A DNA stretch of 64,000 nt from Bondarzewia mesenterica (taxonomy: Eukaryota; Basidiomycota; Agaricomycetes; Russulales; Bondarzewiaceae): contig SGPL01000123.1 in NCBI GenBank assembly GCA_004802705.1, positions 222-64,221 of the forward strand. Direction: 5' to 3'. Every line of letters starts with the position of its first letter. The first letter of the stretch is position 1. The position numbers were made by a program, and so were the translations under genes. The notes beneath the pieces are model-generated. The model saw nothing but the letters and a program-made list of their open reading frames with translations. It made no database searches and had not been told where the DNA came from. Shown piece after piece: positions 1 through 11,000 of this stretch.

Positions 1-296
1 TTTTTTTACTTTTTTTTGCGTACTGCTAATCGAAGGCGGCGGAGCTTTTTTTTTACCGAAGGGACCGAAGGGACCGAAGGACCTTTGGGTTGAGCAAAAA
101 TAAATACACAAATAACCGGCGAAGCCGCTAAATAACTTCTCTTAAAAAATATAAATATTCTTTATAATAATTCTTATATAGCTCTCTATTCTTTATAATA
201 ATTCTTATATAGATCTATATTTTAGATATAAAAATTTAATAATAATAAGCGGAGCCCAAAACTTTTTTTTTTNANTTAGTATTTTGAATTATTTAA

Positions 297-367
297 AAGG
301 GGTTAGCTGAGTGGTTTAGCAGTAATTTTACACATTACAGACAGGGTTTCGATTACTCTACTCCTTA
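297..367 (+). tRNA. trnV(uac): tRNA-Val (anticodon UAC), mitochondrial type
   Basis: The cloverleaf folds well. The acceptor stem AAGGGGT pairs with ACTCCTT (one G-U). The D stem is GCT/AGC. The anticodon stem GTAAT/ATTAC encloses the loop TTTACAC, giving anticodon UAC for valine. The T stem AGGGT/ACTCT encloses TTCGATT. The low GC content and AT-rich flanks mark it as mitochondrial. CCA is not encoded. Confidence 0.85.
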
Positions 368-689
368 AAGGATTATGAATTTTTATTTTAATATTTATAA
401 TTTAAATAGCCCTACCTGCTTTTAATAGTTATATCTAACTTTTTTTTTTTTATATGTGGCTCGCGGAGCGACTTTTTTGTTTTTCGATCGCTACGCTTAT
501 AAAATTTTATCTCTCTGGCTTCGCAAGAAGGAGCCTCTTCCGCGGTAGCAAGCGTAGCCACTGTGGCGGCTGCTACGCAAGAGTAGCTCCTTCGGAGCGA
601 AACCAAAATTAGGTAGCGAGCGTAGCGAATAAAATTTTATAAGTAGCTAAAAAAAAGATGCTTTATATAAAATTTTTTTTAAGTAGCGG

Positions 690-2575
690 TTATTTTTTTT
701 TGTTTATTTTATTTTTTTTTGTTTTTAAACAAAAAAACGCCTCGCCCTTGGCTGGCTCCGCCTTTTATTTTTTTTTTAACCGAAAAAAAATTAGAAGGAG
801 CTAGAAGCAAACAAAAAAATTAGAGCCAGCGTAGCGGAGAGCTATCCTTAACCTTCTCTGGCGTAGCCACTACGGCTTTATAAAATTATATCTTATTTTT
901 TTTTGTTTAAACAAACAAAATTAGGCGGGGGCCCGGCCCACGCGATTATTTTGCTTGCTTTATGCGCTCCTAATTTTGTGGCTCTGTCTTTTGCTTATTT
1001 TGTTTGTGTTTAAACCGCGCAGCTCCCGCCTTTGGCGCTAGAAGGAGCTAGGCAAATTTTATTAGGAGCCAGAAAAGGCATTTGTTTGCTGAACGCCGGA
1101 GGCTCCTTCTTGCGAAGCCAGAGAAGGATTAAACCTCTTTTTCCATTCTTAAATTGTAACATCTTAAATATAATTTTATTAAATTAAAAGTAACTAATAC
1201 TAATAAATTAATTTATTTTAATAAACTTTTTTTTTTAAATTAACTATTTTTAATTAACTATTAACTATTAACTATTAACTATTAACTGAGCGAGTATGCC
1301 GAAATTGGTAGCCGGGTAAATCTTAGGAATTTATGGTTTTTGGATCGTAAGAGTTCAAGTCTCTTTACTCGTATAAAAAAACAAAAAAAAAACCCCCGTC
1401 TCTTTTTACCCCTTTAGGCGGCGTTCCTCTTGCGAAGCAGCCGGGTGGGGGAAAGGGTGAGGCAGTGCTTGCTTCGCTAGCCAAACAAATGGCCTGCGAA
1501 GCGCGGATATAAAAGACTTTAATATAAAAAATTATTAGGAGCAAGCCCTGCTAATAACAGATGGTTGATATAAAATTTTATAATGCGCGGATATAACAAA
1601 CTGTTATATAACATTTTTTTAGGAGGCACAAATGTATATTTTTACCGCTACGCTCGCTACGCGAGCGGTTATTTTGTTTTTTTCGATCGCTACGCTTATA
1701 AAATTTTTCGCGTACCTGATTTTGTTTGTCAAAAAAATTAGCTACGCCCTAATTTTTTTTTTCGCGTAGCGGTTAAAACAAAAAAACGCATAGGCTCCGC
1801 TACCTAATTTTTTGTTTTGCTAAAGCAAACAAAAATAAGTAGGCGATCAAAACAGGCTCCTTCGGAGAGCGGTTAAACAACGGCTTATCAAATTTGAGCC
1901 TTATAAATTTTTATATATAAAAATTTATTAGCGCAAAATTTTATTAGCCTTATTTTTTTTGGAGAAACAAAAAAAGGCGGAGCCAGCGTAGCGCTACAAA
2001 GGCGAGGCGGATGCGCTTTTATTTTTGTTTTGCTTAAGCAAACAAAAAGCCGCTCCTTATTTTTTTTGTTTATTTTATTTTTTTTTTTGTTTTTTAAACA
2101 AAAAATCGCCTTTGTCCGAAGGAGCTAGAAGCAAACAAACAAAAATTAGCAGAAAAAAAATAAGAAAAATTAGAGAGACAGAACTTGGTAAATTAAATTT
2201 TAATATCTTTTTGATGAGGCGGCTACGCCGCATAGCTCCAATTATAAATTAAAGTATATTGGGGATTACATTTAAATAATATTAAATAATTAACTAAAGT
2301 TAAAGGATTTTAAAAATAAAAATTTACTATTGTGGACATGATTTATTACATTGCCTACAACCTTTTTAATTCCTTGTTTCATTTGTTTGGCTCGCTAGGT
2401 CGGCGCAGCCGACCAACTAATTTTGTCCGAAGGAGCTAGATAAAAAAAAAAAAAAAAAAAAATTACTCGGCGGTTTATTTTTTTTTTTTTTTTTTTTTAT
2501 TTTATTTTTTTTTTTGTTTTTAAACAAAAAAACGCCTTTGTGGCTACGCAAGAAGGAGCTAGAAGCAAAAAAAAA
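690..2575. repeat. Dispersed composite repeat family in mitochondrial-type DNA
   Basis: A composite unit recurs near 700-810, 2060-2136 and 2495-2570. A T-rich run ends in a TTTAAACAAAAA palindrome-like core followed by CGCC. Then comes a GC-rich linker, then GAAGGAGCTAGAAGC running into A-rich DNA. The 3' word is seen at 794-810, 2118-2136 and 2552-2569, with shorter forms near 1040 and 2425. A separate 17-nt perfect hairpin (7-bp stem, 3-nt loop) lies at 2398-2414. Such GC-rich hairpin repeats are common in fungal mitochondrial intergenic DNA. One copy of the GCTACGCG word sits inside the polymerase fragment downstream. Confidence 0.6.
1290..1373 (+). tRNA. trnL(uag): tRNA-Leu (anticodon UAG), mitochondrial type
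   Basis: The acceptor stem GCGAGTA pairs with TACTCGT (one G-U at the first position). The D arm is CCG/CGG. The anticodon stem TAAAT/ATTTA encloses CTTAGGA, giving UAG (leucine, CUN codons). A long variable arm, as expected for a type II tRNA, precedes the T stem AAGAG/CTCTT with loop TTCAAGT. Flanking DNA is AT-rich mitochondrial-type sequence. Confidence 0.87.
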
Positions 2576-2604
2576 AAATTAGTTGCTTTGGCGAGGGGGA
2601 GGGG

Positions 2605-3024
2605 TGAATTAAGAAAATTAGTTGATAACATTGATGAAGCTGGAATATTTTGGTTAGGTGATACTCTATTACATTTAATTACTGATAATTGTGATATTAT
2701 CGTAGAGGAATTGGTTAAAAATAATATTAAAGATTCTTCTCTGGTCTTAAGATTAAACGATAAATTTGTAAGTGAATTAACTATAGGTAGTTTAAGTTTA
2801 TTACAATTACCTATGTTAACACCACCCGCTACGCGATAAAAATTGATAATAGTGGTATGTACTTTCCGTATATCAATACAGATAGTACCAATCTACACTT
2901 ATTTGATGGAGGATTAATCAAATCAAAATATGACCAAAAATTAAAAACAAACGGTAGTGCTGTGTTATATAGAAGTGTCGATAATTTAAATAGTATGAAA
3001 TTTAAAATAAATAAAAATATTTAA
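2605..3024 (+). pseudogene. Phage-type (T7-like) RNA polymerase fragment of mitochondrial-plasmid type
   Basis: The first open piece ends at a TAA at 2837-2839. It contains IFWLGDTLLHLITDN and a run ending LQLPMLTPP, like the region before the palm of single-subunit RNA polymerases carried by fungal linear mitochondrial plasmids. After a frame change a second piece, about 2841-3024, contains FDGGLIKSKY and VDNLNSMKFKINKN. This resembles the family's 'N-LNS-x-FKIN' stretch. The break falls at a GCTACGCG word of the local repeat family, so a repeat insertion probably disrupted the frame. The polymerase catalytic motifs further downstream are absent, so this is a dead remnant. The ATG at 2540 lies in repeat sequence and is not a credible start. 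Identification is from motif memory only. Confidence 0.55.
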
Positions 3025-3073
3025 CATACTGAGGCATATTATTAATTAAGTGTTTAAATTTTAGACTGATATA

Positions 3074-3428
3074 CTGTATGTTTACGCTTCACGGTCTGAT
3101 AGAATGGTTTTCAGCTCAGAACAAAGCCTTGCGACATGGGTAGGTTATGACGACTGCTCTGGAGACATGCCACAGCCGATTTAGGCTTGAACATACCTCG
3201 TTTAGGTATAGTAAGGCAAGGTTTCTTGCGGAAATTTTCTGCCCGAGTCGCTGCAGGTTGCTGCAGGATTTAAGTTTCGGATTGTAGTCTGTTCCTCTCG
3301 ACGGTCCACAGGAGGCATCCGGATGTCCTGCTGGATGTCCGCAGCCCTGTGGGTCCCATCCGCTCATCCGGATTGGGTTTACTCTGTCCGGTGTCACACC
3401 CCCATCCGGTCAGGTCGTAAACATACAG
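3074..3428. mobile_element. Short inverted-repeat element (MITE-like), TA-flanked
   Basis: The ends are perfect 13-bp inverted repeats, CTGTATGTTTACG at the left and CGTAAACATACAG at the right. Each is directly flanked by the dinucleotide TA (3072-3073 and 3429-3430), so the palindrome including TA is 15 bp. A TA target duplication is the signature of Tc1/mariner-type insertion. The interior (about 330 bp) is more GC-rich than the flanks, holds several ATCCGG/GGATG words and has no transposase. It would therefore be a non-autonomous copy. AT-rich mitochondrial-like sequence lies on both sides. Confidence 0.65.
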
Positions 3429-3719
3429 TAGTTGAGCATAATGCATGAAGCATAATGTGATCAGTTGACAGAGCATATGATAAGCATCATTGACAACCAT
3501 GGCCTTTCTACCCAAATATTTTATTCATACATGTCAACAATAGATTTTAAGACCACAATGAGCGTAGCGAGCTAAGCTTAGCTCAGAAATAGTGAAATAA
3601 ATTAAAATTAAAATATTTAACATATTTTATGAGGCTAAAGGCCTCTCTATTTTCAAGTCTCATATTAAGCATTGCTCATGCGTGGCAACGCCACGGGTTC
3701 TACACTAGTTTGAAGGAAC

Positions 3720-3791
3720 TCCCTGGCGGGGAGTCGAACCCCGCTTTCGCGCGTGACAGGCGCGTGTACTAAACCGATATACTACCAGGGA
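3720..3791 (-). tRNA. tRNA-Asp (anticodon GUC)
   Basis: On the minus strand the acceptor TCCCTGG pairs with CCAGGGA. The anticodon stem CGCGC/GCGCG encloses CTGTCAC, giving GUC. The T stem CGGGG/CCCCG encloses TTCGACT. No intron is present. It is a nuclear-type tRNA with strong A- and B-box sequences and is the first clearly nuclear feature in the window. Two related copies lie at 18027-18098 (degraded) and 25580-25651 (intact). Confidence 0.93.
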
Positions 3792-5047
3792 TACATTAAT
3801 GGACATTGCAAATAGAATGGATGGAAAACTTTGACGTGACATCCAAGACTCCAGATCCGCGGACGTTGGCTGCTCTTCAGAAGTGACTGAGCAATCAACG
3901 CAACGACCAGAGCATCAGTGTGCTGCTCAAGTGCTACTACTGACCAATAACACCCGCGTGTGGATCATCATCATCTGATCGTTGGCAACGCCCGAGGATG
4001 CGCTCGAAGATACCGAGATTGGCATGCATGCACGCGACGCAATCACTTGCTCGACTCAGGGACTCCTGCGGCTTATATACTTTCTCGCGACCTGCCACAT
4101 GCCAGTGAGCCAGCGATATCGTCTTTTTAGTAGGCCTTATCCGCTGTGGTGCTCGTGATATACCCGCACGCAGCGCCTCTTCGTTATTATTGGACTCGGG
4201 ATTCGCTTTGTGAGTCTTGGCGGCTCGATGCTCGATGTGGCGTGCTCTACAAAGGCTACGGGCTGTCTATGAGTGCGGATGCTGTTCTACGGTGCTTGGT
4301 TCCGGGTTGGAGCTTGGGGCTTCGTGCCGGGCTGCATGTTCGCGGTCGTCTCTCTGCTGGTGCCAGGTGCTGGTGGCTGCGACTCTTTGCGACTCGCGAT
4401 GGAGCTCGACGTGAGTAGCCTGTCACACGTCTTTTGTCCTACCATTTCCCAGTAAGTGATGACTTTTGAATTTGAACCGCCTTGCGCCTGCCGGGGAGAG
4501 AGAGAGGCGAAATGCAACGTCTCTTTTTCGCCCCATCATTTCCATCACCATTTCCATATCCTTGCATATCACCTCCGTTCCATACTTGTGCGACTCTGCT
4601 GGCCACTCATCNCTCGCTCGCTCGCTCGTCGGCCTAATATAGGATATTTGAAGTTGTGGCGTTNGGACTCGAAAAAGGCCCGGTCCTCTGCATCTTCTCG
4701 CGCCCCGTCGCCATGCGGACCCAAGAAAAGAACACTCACCGATCGGCCCTTCCCCCCTCCCTCGATATCGCGATCTTGCCCTTGTGGGACGGCACCCGCG
4801 TGGCACGCGTGCTGCGATAGACCACAAGCGGGATTTCCGATTCTTTTTGGATGCTCGCTTGGAGGACAAAGTCTGCGCGCGAAGCATGGGCATCCCCGAA
4901 AGTGTTGAGCTCGGCTGACGCGCTCCTGCGTTCGCTGTCCGTTATATACGGGTCCTCTGGACACGGTGTCACGTCCCACACCGGTCCCCGCCCTCTCCCT
5001 CCCTCCCCGTTTCCTTTGTCTGTCTGTGTCTCTGTTTCTTCCGCGCG
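3792..5047. other. Gene-free interval upstream of the chitinase
   Basis: I see no supported gene here. The open frames on both strands between about 4146 and 4980 overlap one another and have no recognisable motif. A short CTCG microsatellite lies at about 4613-4636, and two N positions occur near 4612 and 4664. The last 200 bp before the chitinase start are pyrimidine-rich (CCCTCCCTCCCC style), as is usual for fungal promoters. Confidence 0.5.
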
Positions 5048-7918
5048 ATGACGACCTCCTCCGCTTCTTTCGTTAAACGCGCCATCGTCGCGCTCGCGAC
5101 GTTCCTGTTCGTCGTGGATGCAACGCAAGTCATGCACCGTCCGGCGAACTACATGGGCAAAGCGAACACGGTCGCCGCCGTTGAGGACGTCGACCCTCAC
5201 ATCGTGAAGGAACGCGCGGCCGAGGCGCCGACGGCAAAGGTTCAGGCGGCGTACTTCACCAACTGGTGAGAAACTTCCTTTGGCTTTTTTGGTTTGTTCT
5301 CGTCGCAAGCGAGGCTGACAACGTCCGCAGGGGCATTTACGGTGCCAACTTCCGTGCGTATCTCGGACGACGTCTTGATCTTTATTTGTGATGATGCTGG
5401 ATGGCCTGACGCCTCGTTGATTGTAGAACCGACGGACATCGTCCCGTCCGATCTCACCCATATTCTCTACGCATTTGCCGACGTCACGCCCAGCAGCGGC
5501 CTCATCTTCCTCACCGACTCGTACGCTGACGAGCAGGTACGTCAATTCCATCCCCTCTCCCCTTTCTTCGTTCCTTCTCGCATCTCGTTCTCATCGCGCC
5601 TCAACTTCTCATGAACGTATTTTGACCTTGTCGTTAATGTTGCGCAGAAACACTTTCCAGGGGACTCGTGGACTGAGAGCGGGAACAACCTTTATGGCTG
5701 CTTGAAGCAGGTACGTTCCGGTGGTCGGTCGCTTCGGTTTGCGCGCGTGCCCTCTGACGACCGCGTCACTAGTTGTACCTCTTGAAAATGGCGAATAGGC
5801 GAGCCAAGCTTTCTCCGCATCGTAGATGGCACGGGCTGACGCGTGCGCATGCAATTTTCAGAAACCTCAAGGTGCTCCTCTCCGTCGGCGGCTGGACGTA
5901 TTCCCAAGCAGGTCATTTCTCCTTCGTCACCGACTCGAGCTTGCGCGCTACGTTCGTCTCGAGCGCGGTGGAACTCATTGAGGATTATGGGTTGGACGGA
6001 CTGTACGCTCTATTTCTCTTCCTCCTACCCCTCTCTCCCCTGTGTTGACGTCGCGCCGTGCGCTTGGGATAGTGATATCGACTTTGAGTACCCCGCCAGC
6101 TCGGTGGAGGGTCAGGCCTTTGCGGATCTCTTCACCGAACTTCGCACCGCTTTCGATGCGCTTGCTACCAAGAAGGGCGACTCGGTTCCCTATCAGTTGA
6201 CTGTACGCACGTTTCAAATCATTTTCATCGTGAAAAAGTGAGTGTGGAGTGCAACTGACGTGGATGTGCAGGCCGCTGTGTCTGCCGGCGCCAGCAACTA
6301 TGCCAACCTCGTCGTGCCCCAGATGGACTCTGCCCTGACTTACTGGAATCTCATGGTATTTGATTCTGTTCATGTGATCATATCGACAAGAGCACTTACG
6401 TCGTGCGGATAGGCTTATGACTATGCTGGGTCGTGGTTGACTTGGGTGAGTGAAGCCGGTCGACGTGTCTCGAAGAGGATCTGAAATACTGAGAATGCTT
6501 TTGCGATGCAGGCCGACAACCAAGCCAACTTGTACGATGGTGTCCGTACCGGCGTGAACACGGACTCTGCCATCAAATGGTATGTCTCGCAGGGTGCCAC
6601 GGCTGGCAAGATCAACATGGGTGAGTTTCCGATCCACGGCCTTCTTAATTTTAATCTTAATTTTATAACGAATTGGATTGGATACGCAGGTATCCCGCTC
6701 TACGGCCGTGGTTTCGAGGGCACGACTGGGCTCGGAGCGCCTTTCACTGGGGTGAGCAAGAGTGACAGAAATACCCGAGTTTTCTGTGTCTGATCTTTTG
6801 GATAGGTTGGCACCGGATCGTCCGAGTCGGGCGTCTGGTCGTACAAGGACATGCCCCTGTCCGGCGCAGCGGTCTTCGAGAACATGACGGACGTGACCAG
6901 CTACTCTTATGACTCCTCGAAGCAGGAGCTCATTTCTTACGATACCCCGGATATCGTCACCGTCAAGGCTCAATACGTCCAGGCCAACGGCCTCGCTGGC
7001 AATATGTTCTGGGATGTGCGTATTCCTCCGCGAGAGGTGTCTGCGGATCTATGGGCTGGTGGCTGACGGAGTGTGAGCAGCTGTCGACGGATAAGAATGG
7101 AAGTGACTCGCTCGTCGGTACCACCAAGAATGTGTTCAGCAGTCTCGACCAGACGCAGGTGCGCAAACGACCTCTCTTCCCCCGTCGTCGCTTTCGTCCT
7201 GTCCGCTAACTCAGACGTACTTGGACTGAATTGTGAACAGAACCACATCAGCTATCCGGACAGCACGTGGGACAATATTCGAAGCAACATGGGCCAGTCC
7301 CCATCGACCTCGACCTCGACTGTCGCTACCAGCACCTCGACCGTCGCTACCAGCACTACCGGCGCTAGTACCACGACGACCAGCACCACCAGCACTAGTA
7401 TCACGACGACCAGCACCAGCACTAGCACCACGAAGGCCAGCCCGACCACGAGCGTGGCTACGACGACGAAGGCGAGCACCACCGCTTCGACGACGACGTC
7501 CGCACCCGCGACGACCACCACATCCGGCTCGAGCGTGTGTTCCGGTGTCGCCGCATGGATTTCTACGGTACGTCCTCACTCCCACAAAGCGTCGGTCATC
7601 AGACGCTCGAACTGACGACTGATCCGCGACTCGTACCAACAAGACCGCCTACACCGGCGGGCAGACGGTCACTTTCGGTGCGTCACTCCATCCCTTCCGT
7701 CTCTCTTCGATCAGTGGCGCTCGGGACTAACTGGTGTGACTTGATATTTTGATATTGACAGGCGGACATCTATGGACTGCCAAATGGTGGACGGAGGCGG
7801 ACACCCCCGGAGGTTTAGGTGCGTATTTTCTGGCGACGAACTGCCCTTCCTTGGTTTCCGGTTCTGATGGATTTCGTTCATTGCAGCCGACGTGTGGACT
7901 GATGGTGGCGCTTGTTAA
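5048..7918 (+). CDS. Secreted GH18 chitinase with C-terminal chitin-binding module
   Basis: Predicted endochitinase cleaving beta-1,4-GlcNAc linkages of chitin by substrate-assisted catalysis outside the cell or in the wall. The spliced product is about 585 residues. A hydrophobic segment (residues about 9-25) follows [11 protein letters not shown] and fits a signal peptide. The GH18 barrel runs from about residue 66 (AAYFTNWGIYGANF) and includes [12 protein letters not shown]. The catalytic motif DGLDIDFEYP (DxxDxDxE, Glu near residue 199) is intact, followed by [10 protein letters not shown] Ser/Thr-rich repetitive linker (bases about 7300-7530), probably O-mannosylated, leads to a C-terminal CBM5/12-like module with [14 protein letters not shown] and stop 7916-7918. 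About a dozen small introns are inferred, one with a GC donor (5799-5861). It converges with MTR4 170 bp downstream. Confidence 0.92.
5799..5861 (+). other. Probable GC-AG intron in the chitinase gene
   Basis: Joining ...AATAG (to 5798) to AAACCTC (from 5862) restores [17 protein letters not shown], the conserved GH18 strand before the SxGG motif. The intron would begin GCGAGC and end TTTTCAG. A canonical GT donor inside this stretch (about 5822) would leave roughly eight extra non-conserved residues. Confidence 0.5.
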
Positions 7919-8087
7919 GTGAGAGGGGCGTGCTCTCGATGTTAGACGAAGCCAAGGGCTCATTCACGGGGATAGTGCTTCTTGTTTCTTTTCCTATTTT
8001 CAGCATGTTTTGGGTTTTTCTAGTACATTGAATGAGCATCGTGGCCGATAAACCTCACATCTCAGGCTATCGCTAAGAAAGAAAAGA

Positions 8088-11000
8088 CTACAGGTACAGT
8101 GATGAACAGAAAATGACCGAATTGGGCCGCTCCAACATCTCCGATGCCGTCGCGAACTTTTGTTCCAGCTCGCTATTCCCGATGACCTTGGCCGCCTGGG
8201 TCATCTGGCGGATGAGTTCCTGCAGCCGGCGGAACACACGAATCAGAGTGCCTTCAAACTGGTCTGACAACTACGCACACAACAAATAAGAACGGCAGAG
8301 GCGTAAGCGGTCAATTATGTATGGATGTCGAGGAGTGAAACGTACCTTGCGGATCTCCGAGAACGAGGCACCGCGACACCATTGGACGACTGCGTCCATG
8401 AGCTCGACCTTGAATGAGGAGACGTAGTCGTCTTCAACGATGGGCAGCTTGGACTCTTTCGACACTTTCGCGATTCGTCTCGCGATCTCCTGCATCACGC
8501 GCAATGGTGCGGCGAGCTCCTCCTTCAACCTGATCTGCTGCGTACTCTGTAAATTGTTGAACCATTCGTCATCAGCAATGTCGCATGTCAACGGAGGACG
8601 AAGAAGAAAATGGGGGCACCTTCTCAGAGAAGACGAAGCAGCTCAAGAGACCCGCGCACTGCTCCGGCGTTAGCGGATTGAAGACGCCGTTGAAGATCAA
8701 CTCGGTCAACAGCAACTCGTCACCGGTGCTGATCTCACACGCGACACGCCCTTTCATGTCGACAATGTCGTCGGCAGTGGTGAACCCCAGTCGACGCAAC
8801 ACGCGTTTGCGCGACTTGAGCTCCTCCATCTGTAGTACATCGTTTGTGGCATGTATCCGCTTCCTGAGCGCGCGCACGCGGTCCTGCGCTTCTCGCTTGT
8901 GCGCATACTGAGAATACAACTCGGGAAGGCGAGGATCCTTGTGCAATGGGCTTGAGTGCATCTTCTGTTCCATCGTTTGGATCTTCTGCACTCCGGAAGA
9001 CATATTAGAACGCAAGGACGGTAGATTGAAATGATGGAGGGCACGCACTTTTACGAGAGCCTTGAACTTCTCGTCCTTGATCTCCATGTTCTCGATTGGA
9101 TCTAGCAATGCAATCCCATCTGGACGCCGCTTGTGTATTTCCAACACACTCTTCCATACTGTCTCCCTCGCGGATTGCGGCCTCAGGTCCTTGGGCAGAT
9201 ATATCCGCAGATGACTGATCCCGTCCAATGTTGACAACAGCACCGGAACAACAAGGGGATCACCCTTCTGCCCGGCGGGACAAGGTTGGACACCTCCCGG
9301 CGTTGCAGTTATGTTTTGCCGGTCTTTGGAAGTCGGTGCGGACGAGCCTTGGGCACAATTGAGTAGAACATCGACAATGTACTGTTCGTGCGGCGGGAGC
9401 TCTTCGGCTTTGGGCATGGGCCGATTCTGTGTGCAGAAGGTGGGGTTTCACGCAGCATGGCAGAAGGAATGTCGGAACACTTACTTTTGGCGGTAGGCGT
9501 TTCTGGTAGTTGATGATGACGCCCCAGCCGAAATTCATATTCTGCCACTTTACCTTGACGAGGCGACCGGGTTGCAAAAACGGCAAACAATAGTTGGGAT
9601 GTGTGATGACATCCCGAAAGTCAGCTGTCATCTGGTCGAGCTGTTGCCGATACTCGTAGTACTCCTCTACGAGCTCCTCATCCGGGATGACGAAAGTCGA
9701 CTTCTCTTCTTCCGCTTTTTGCAACTCTTTAAGTCAAGCAATAATCAATACCCATCGAAGTCAAAATCAAGCGAAGAGTTGATACGCACGGTCTTCAAGC
9801 AAAGGCACGCCCGCACTGCTCTGAAACTGAAAAAAGCATCTCTCTAGCATATACTCGGGACTGATGACCTCAATCTTCATCAAATTGAGGATCATATTAT
9901 ATCCCAGATGAAAGGCCGAGTCCAACCGATCCGCTTCGCCCTTGACCATATTCTTCGCCGCGGACGGCTCCAGCTTCTCGTCGCACATCATGATGACCAC
10001 CCCTCGGTCATCTAATCCCCGCCGTCCAGCACGCCCGGACATCTGGATGTATTCGCCCGAGGAAAGGTCCCGAAATTCCCGCCCGTCGAATTTGCGCGCG
10101 GCGGTGAAGACAACGGTTTTGGCGGGCATGTTCAAGCCGATGGAGAAGGTCTCCGTTGCGAAGAGGACTTTGATGAGGCCTTCTTGGAAGAGGATCTCGA
10201 TGACCTCTTTGAGGATGGGGATAAGGCCGCCGTGATGGATCCCGATCCCCCGCTTCAGTAGGGGAAGGAGATCCGAGATTTGCGGGAGCCCACGATCCTC
10301 AGGAGACAGACTGGCTATAGCGTTGGTGAAAATCTTCTCCACTGACTCTTGTTCTTCAGCCGTATTATGCTCCGTCCTTGAAACCAACAGCGCAAGAGAC
10401 TCGCATTCGCGCTTGCTGAATGAGAAAACGATGACCGGATTATAATTCTTTTTCATGATCATGTTTATGATCTTCGAAATGTCCGAAGGACCTAGAGGGT
10501 GTCAGTTGAGCAGTGGGCCTCCGATTCATCCGATGCCTCACCTTTCTTATCGCCCCCCTTTTTGGATCGCCCCTTCCTCCCTGCCCCACTTTTCGAATCC
10601 GCAGGATCCTCTCCAATCCTCTCCTCGCAACATCCCCATCAGCCTTCGAGAAGTTATCCTCCCGGAATTCGCCCTTCTCGTTGACGACGAGATAGATCCC
10701 CATTCCACCCGCCGGGAAGAGGTAATGCTGCAGCGGCGTCGGGCGGAAGTCGGTGTAAACCACATGGCACGGTTGCTCATGCAACTTACATATCCACTCG
10801 CAGAATTGCATCGCGTTCGGGATTGTCGCAGAGAGGAAAACGTAGCGAACGGTATGCGGGAGAAGGATGATAGTCTCTTCCCATACGACACCGCGTTCCT
10901 TGTCGCGCATGTAGTGGATTTCGTCAAATATAACCCAAGCGACTTCACGCATGATTTCTGAACCGCGGTATAACATAGAGCGTAGAATCTGATTTCGAGA

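Larger units (their letters stand above)
1..3660. other. Mitochondrial-type DNA segment (NUMT or assembly join)
   Basis: This stretch is very AT-rich, with long A and T runs broken by short GC-rich words such as GCTACGC, GGAGCTAGAAGC and GCGAAGCC. It holds two tRNAs of mitochondrial type and a fragment of a phage-type RNA polymerase typical of mitochondrial plasmids. From about 3660 the composition becomes that of the rest of the window, and a nuclear-type tRNA-Asp follows at 3720. A last patch of mitochondrial-style repeat (GAGCGTAGCGAGC) lies near 3560. Either mitochondrial DNA was inserted in the nuclear genome or a mitochondrial contig was joined to a nuclear one. The right boundary is an estimate. 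Confidence 0.75.

Noticed and set aside
412..606. 64-codon minus frame in the mitochondrial-type block
   Set aside because: It is built from GC-rich repeat words and poly-lysine; it is not credible as a gene.
2025..2252. 75-codon open frame in the mitochondrial-type block
   Set aside because: It consists of Phe/Lys runs from T and A homopolymers and crosses the dispersed repeats; no protein family is recognisable.
4736..5551. 271-codon minus-strand open frame before the chitinase
   Set aside because: It overlaps the chitinase first exons on the other strand, is very Arg/Gly-rich as expected for antisense of GC-rich DNA, and shows no recognisable domain.
5975..6973. 332-codon minus-strand open frame opposite the chitinase
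   Set aside because: It is the antisense shadow of well-supported GH18 exons; its sequence has no motif and crosses chitinase introns without regard to them.
7300..7530. Short tandem-like repeats considered as a CRISPR array or minisatellite
   Set aside because: They are degenerate ACC/AGC/ACG codon repeats encoding a Ser/Thr linker in the chitinase frame; there are no unique spacers, and CRISPR is not expected in a fungus.
7211..7642. 143-codon minus frame and 129-codon plus frame in the chitinase linker
   Set aside because: Both are alternative-phase readings of the repetitive Ser/Thr linker DNA.
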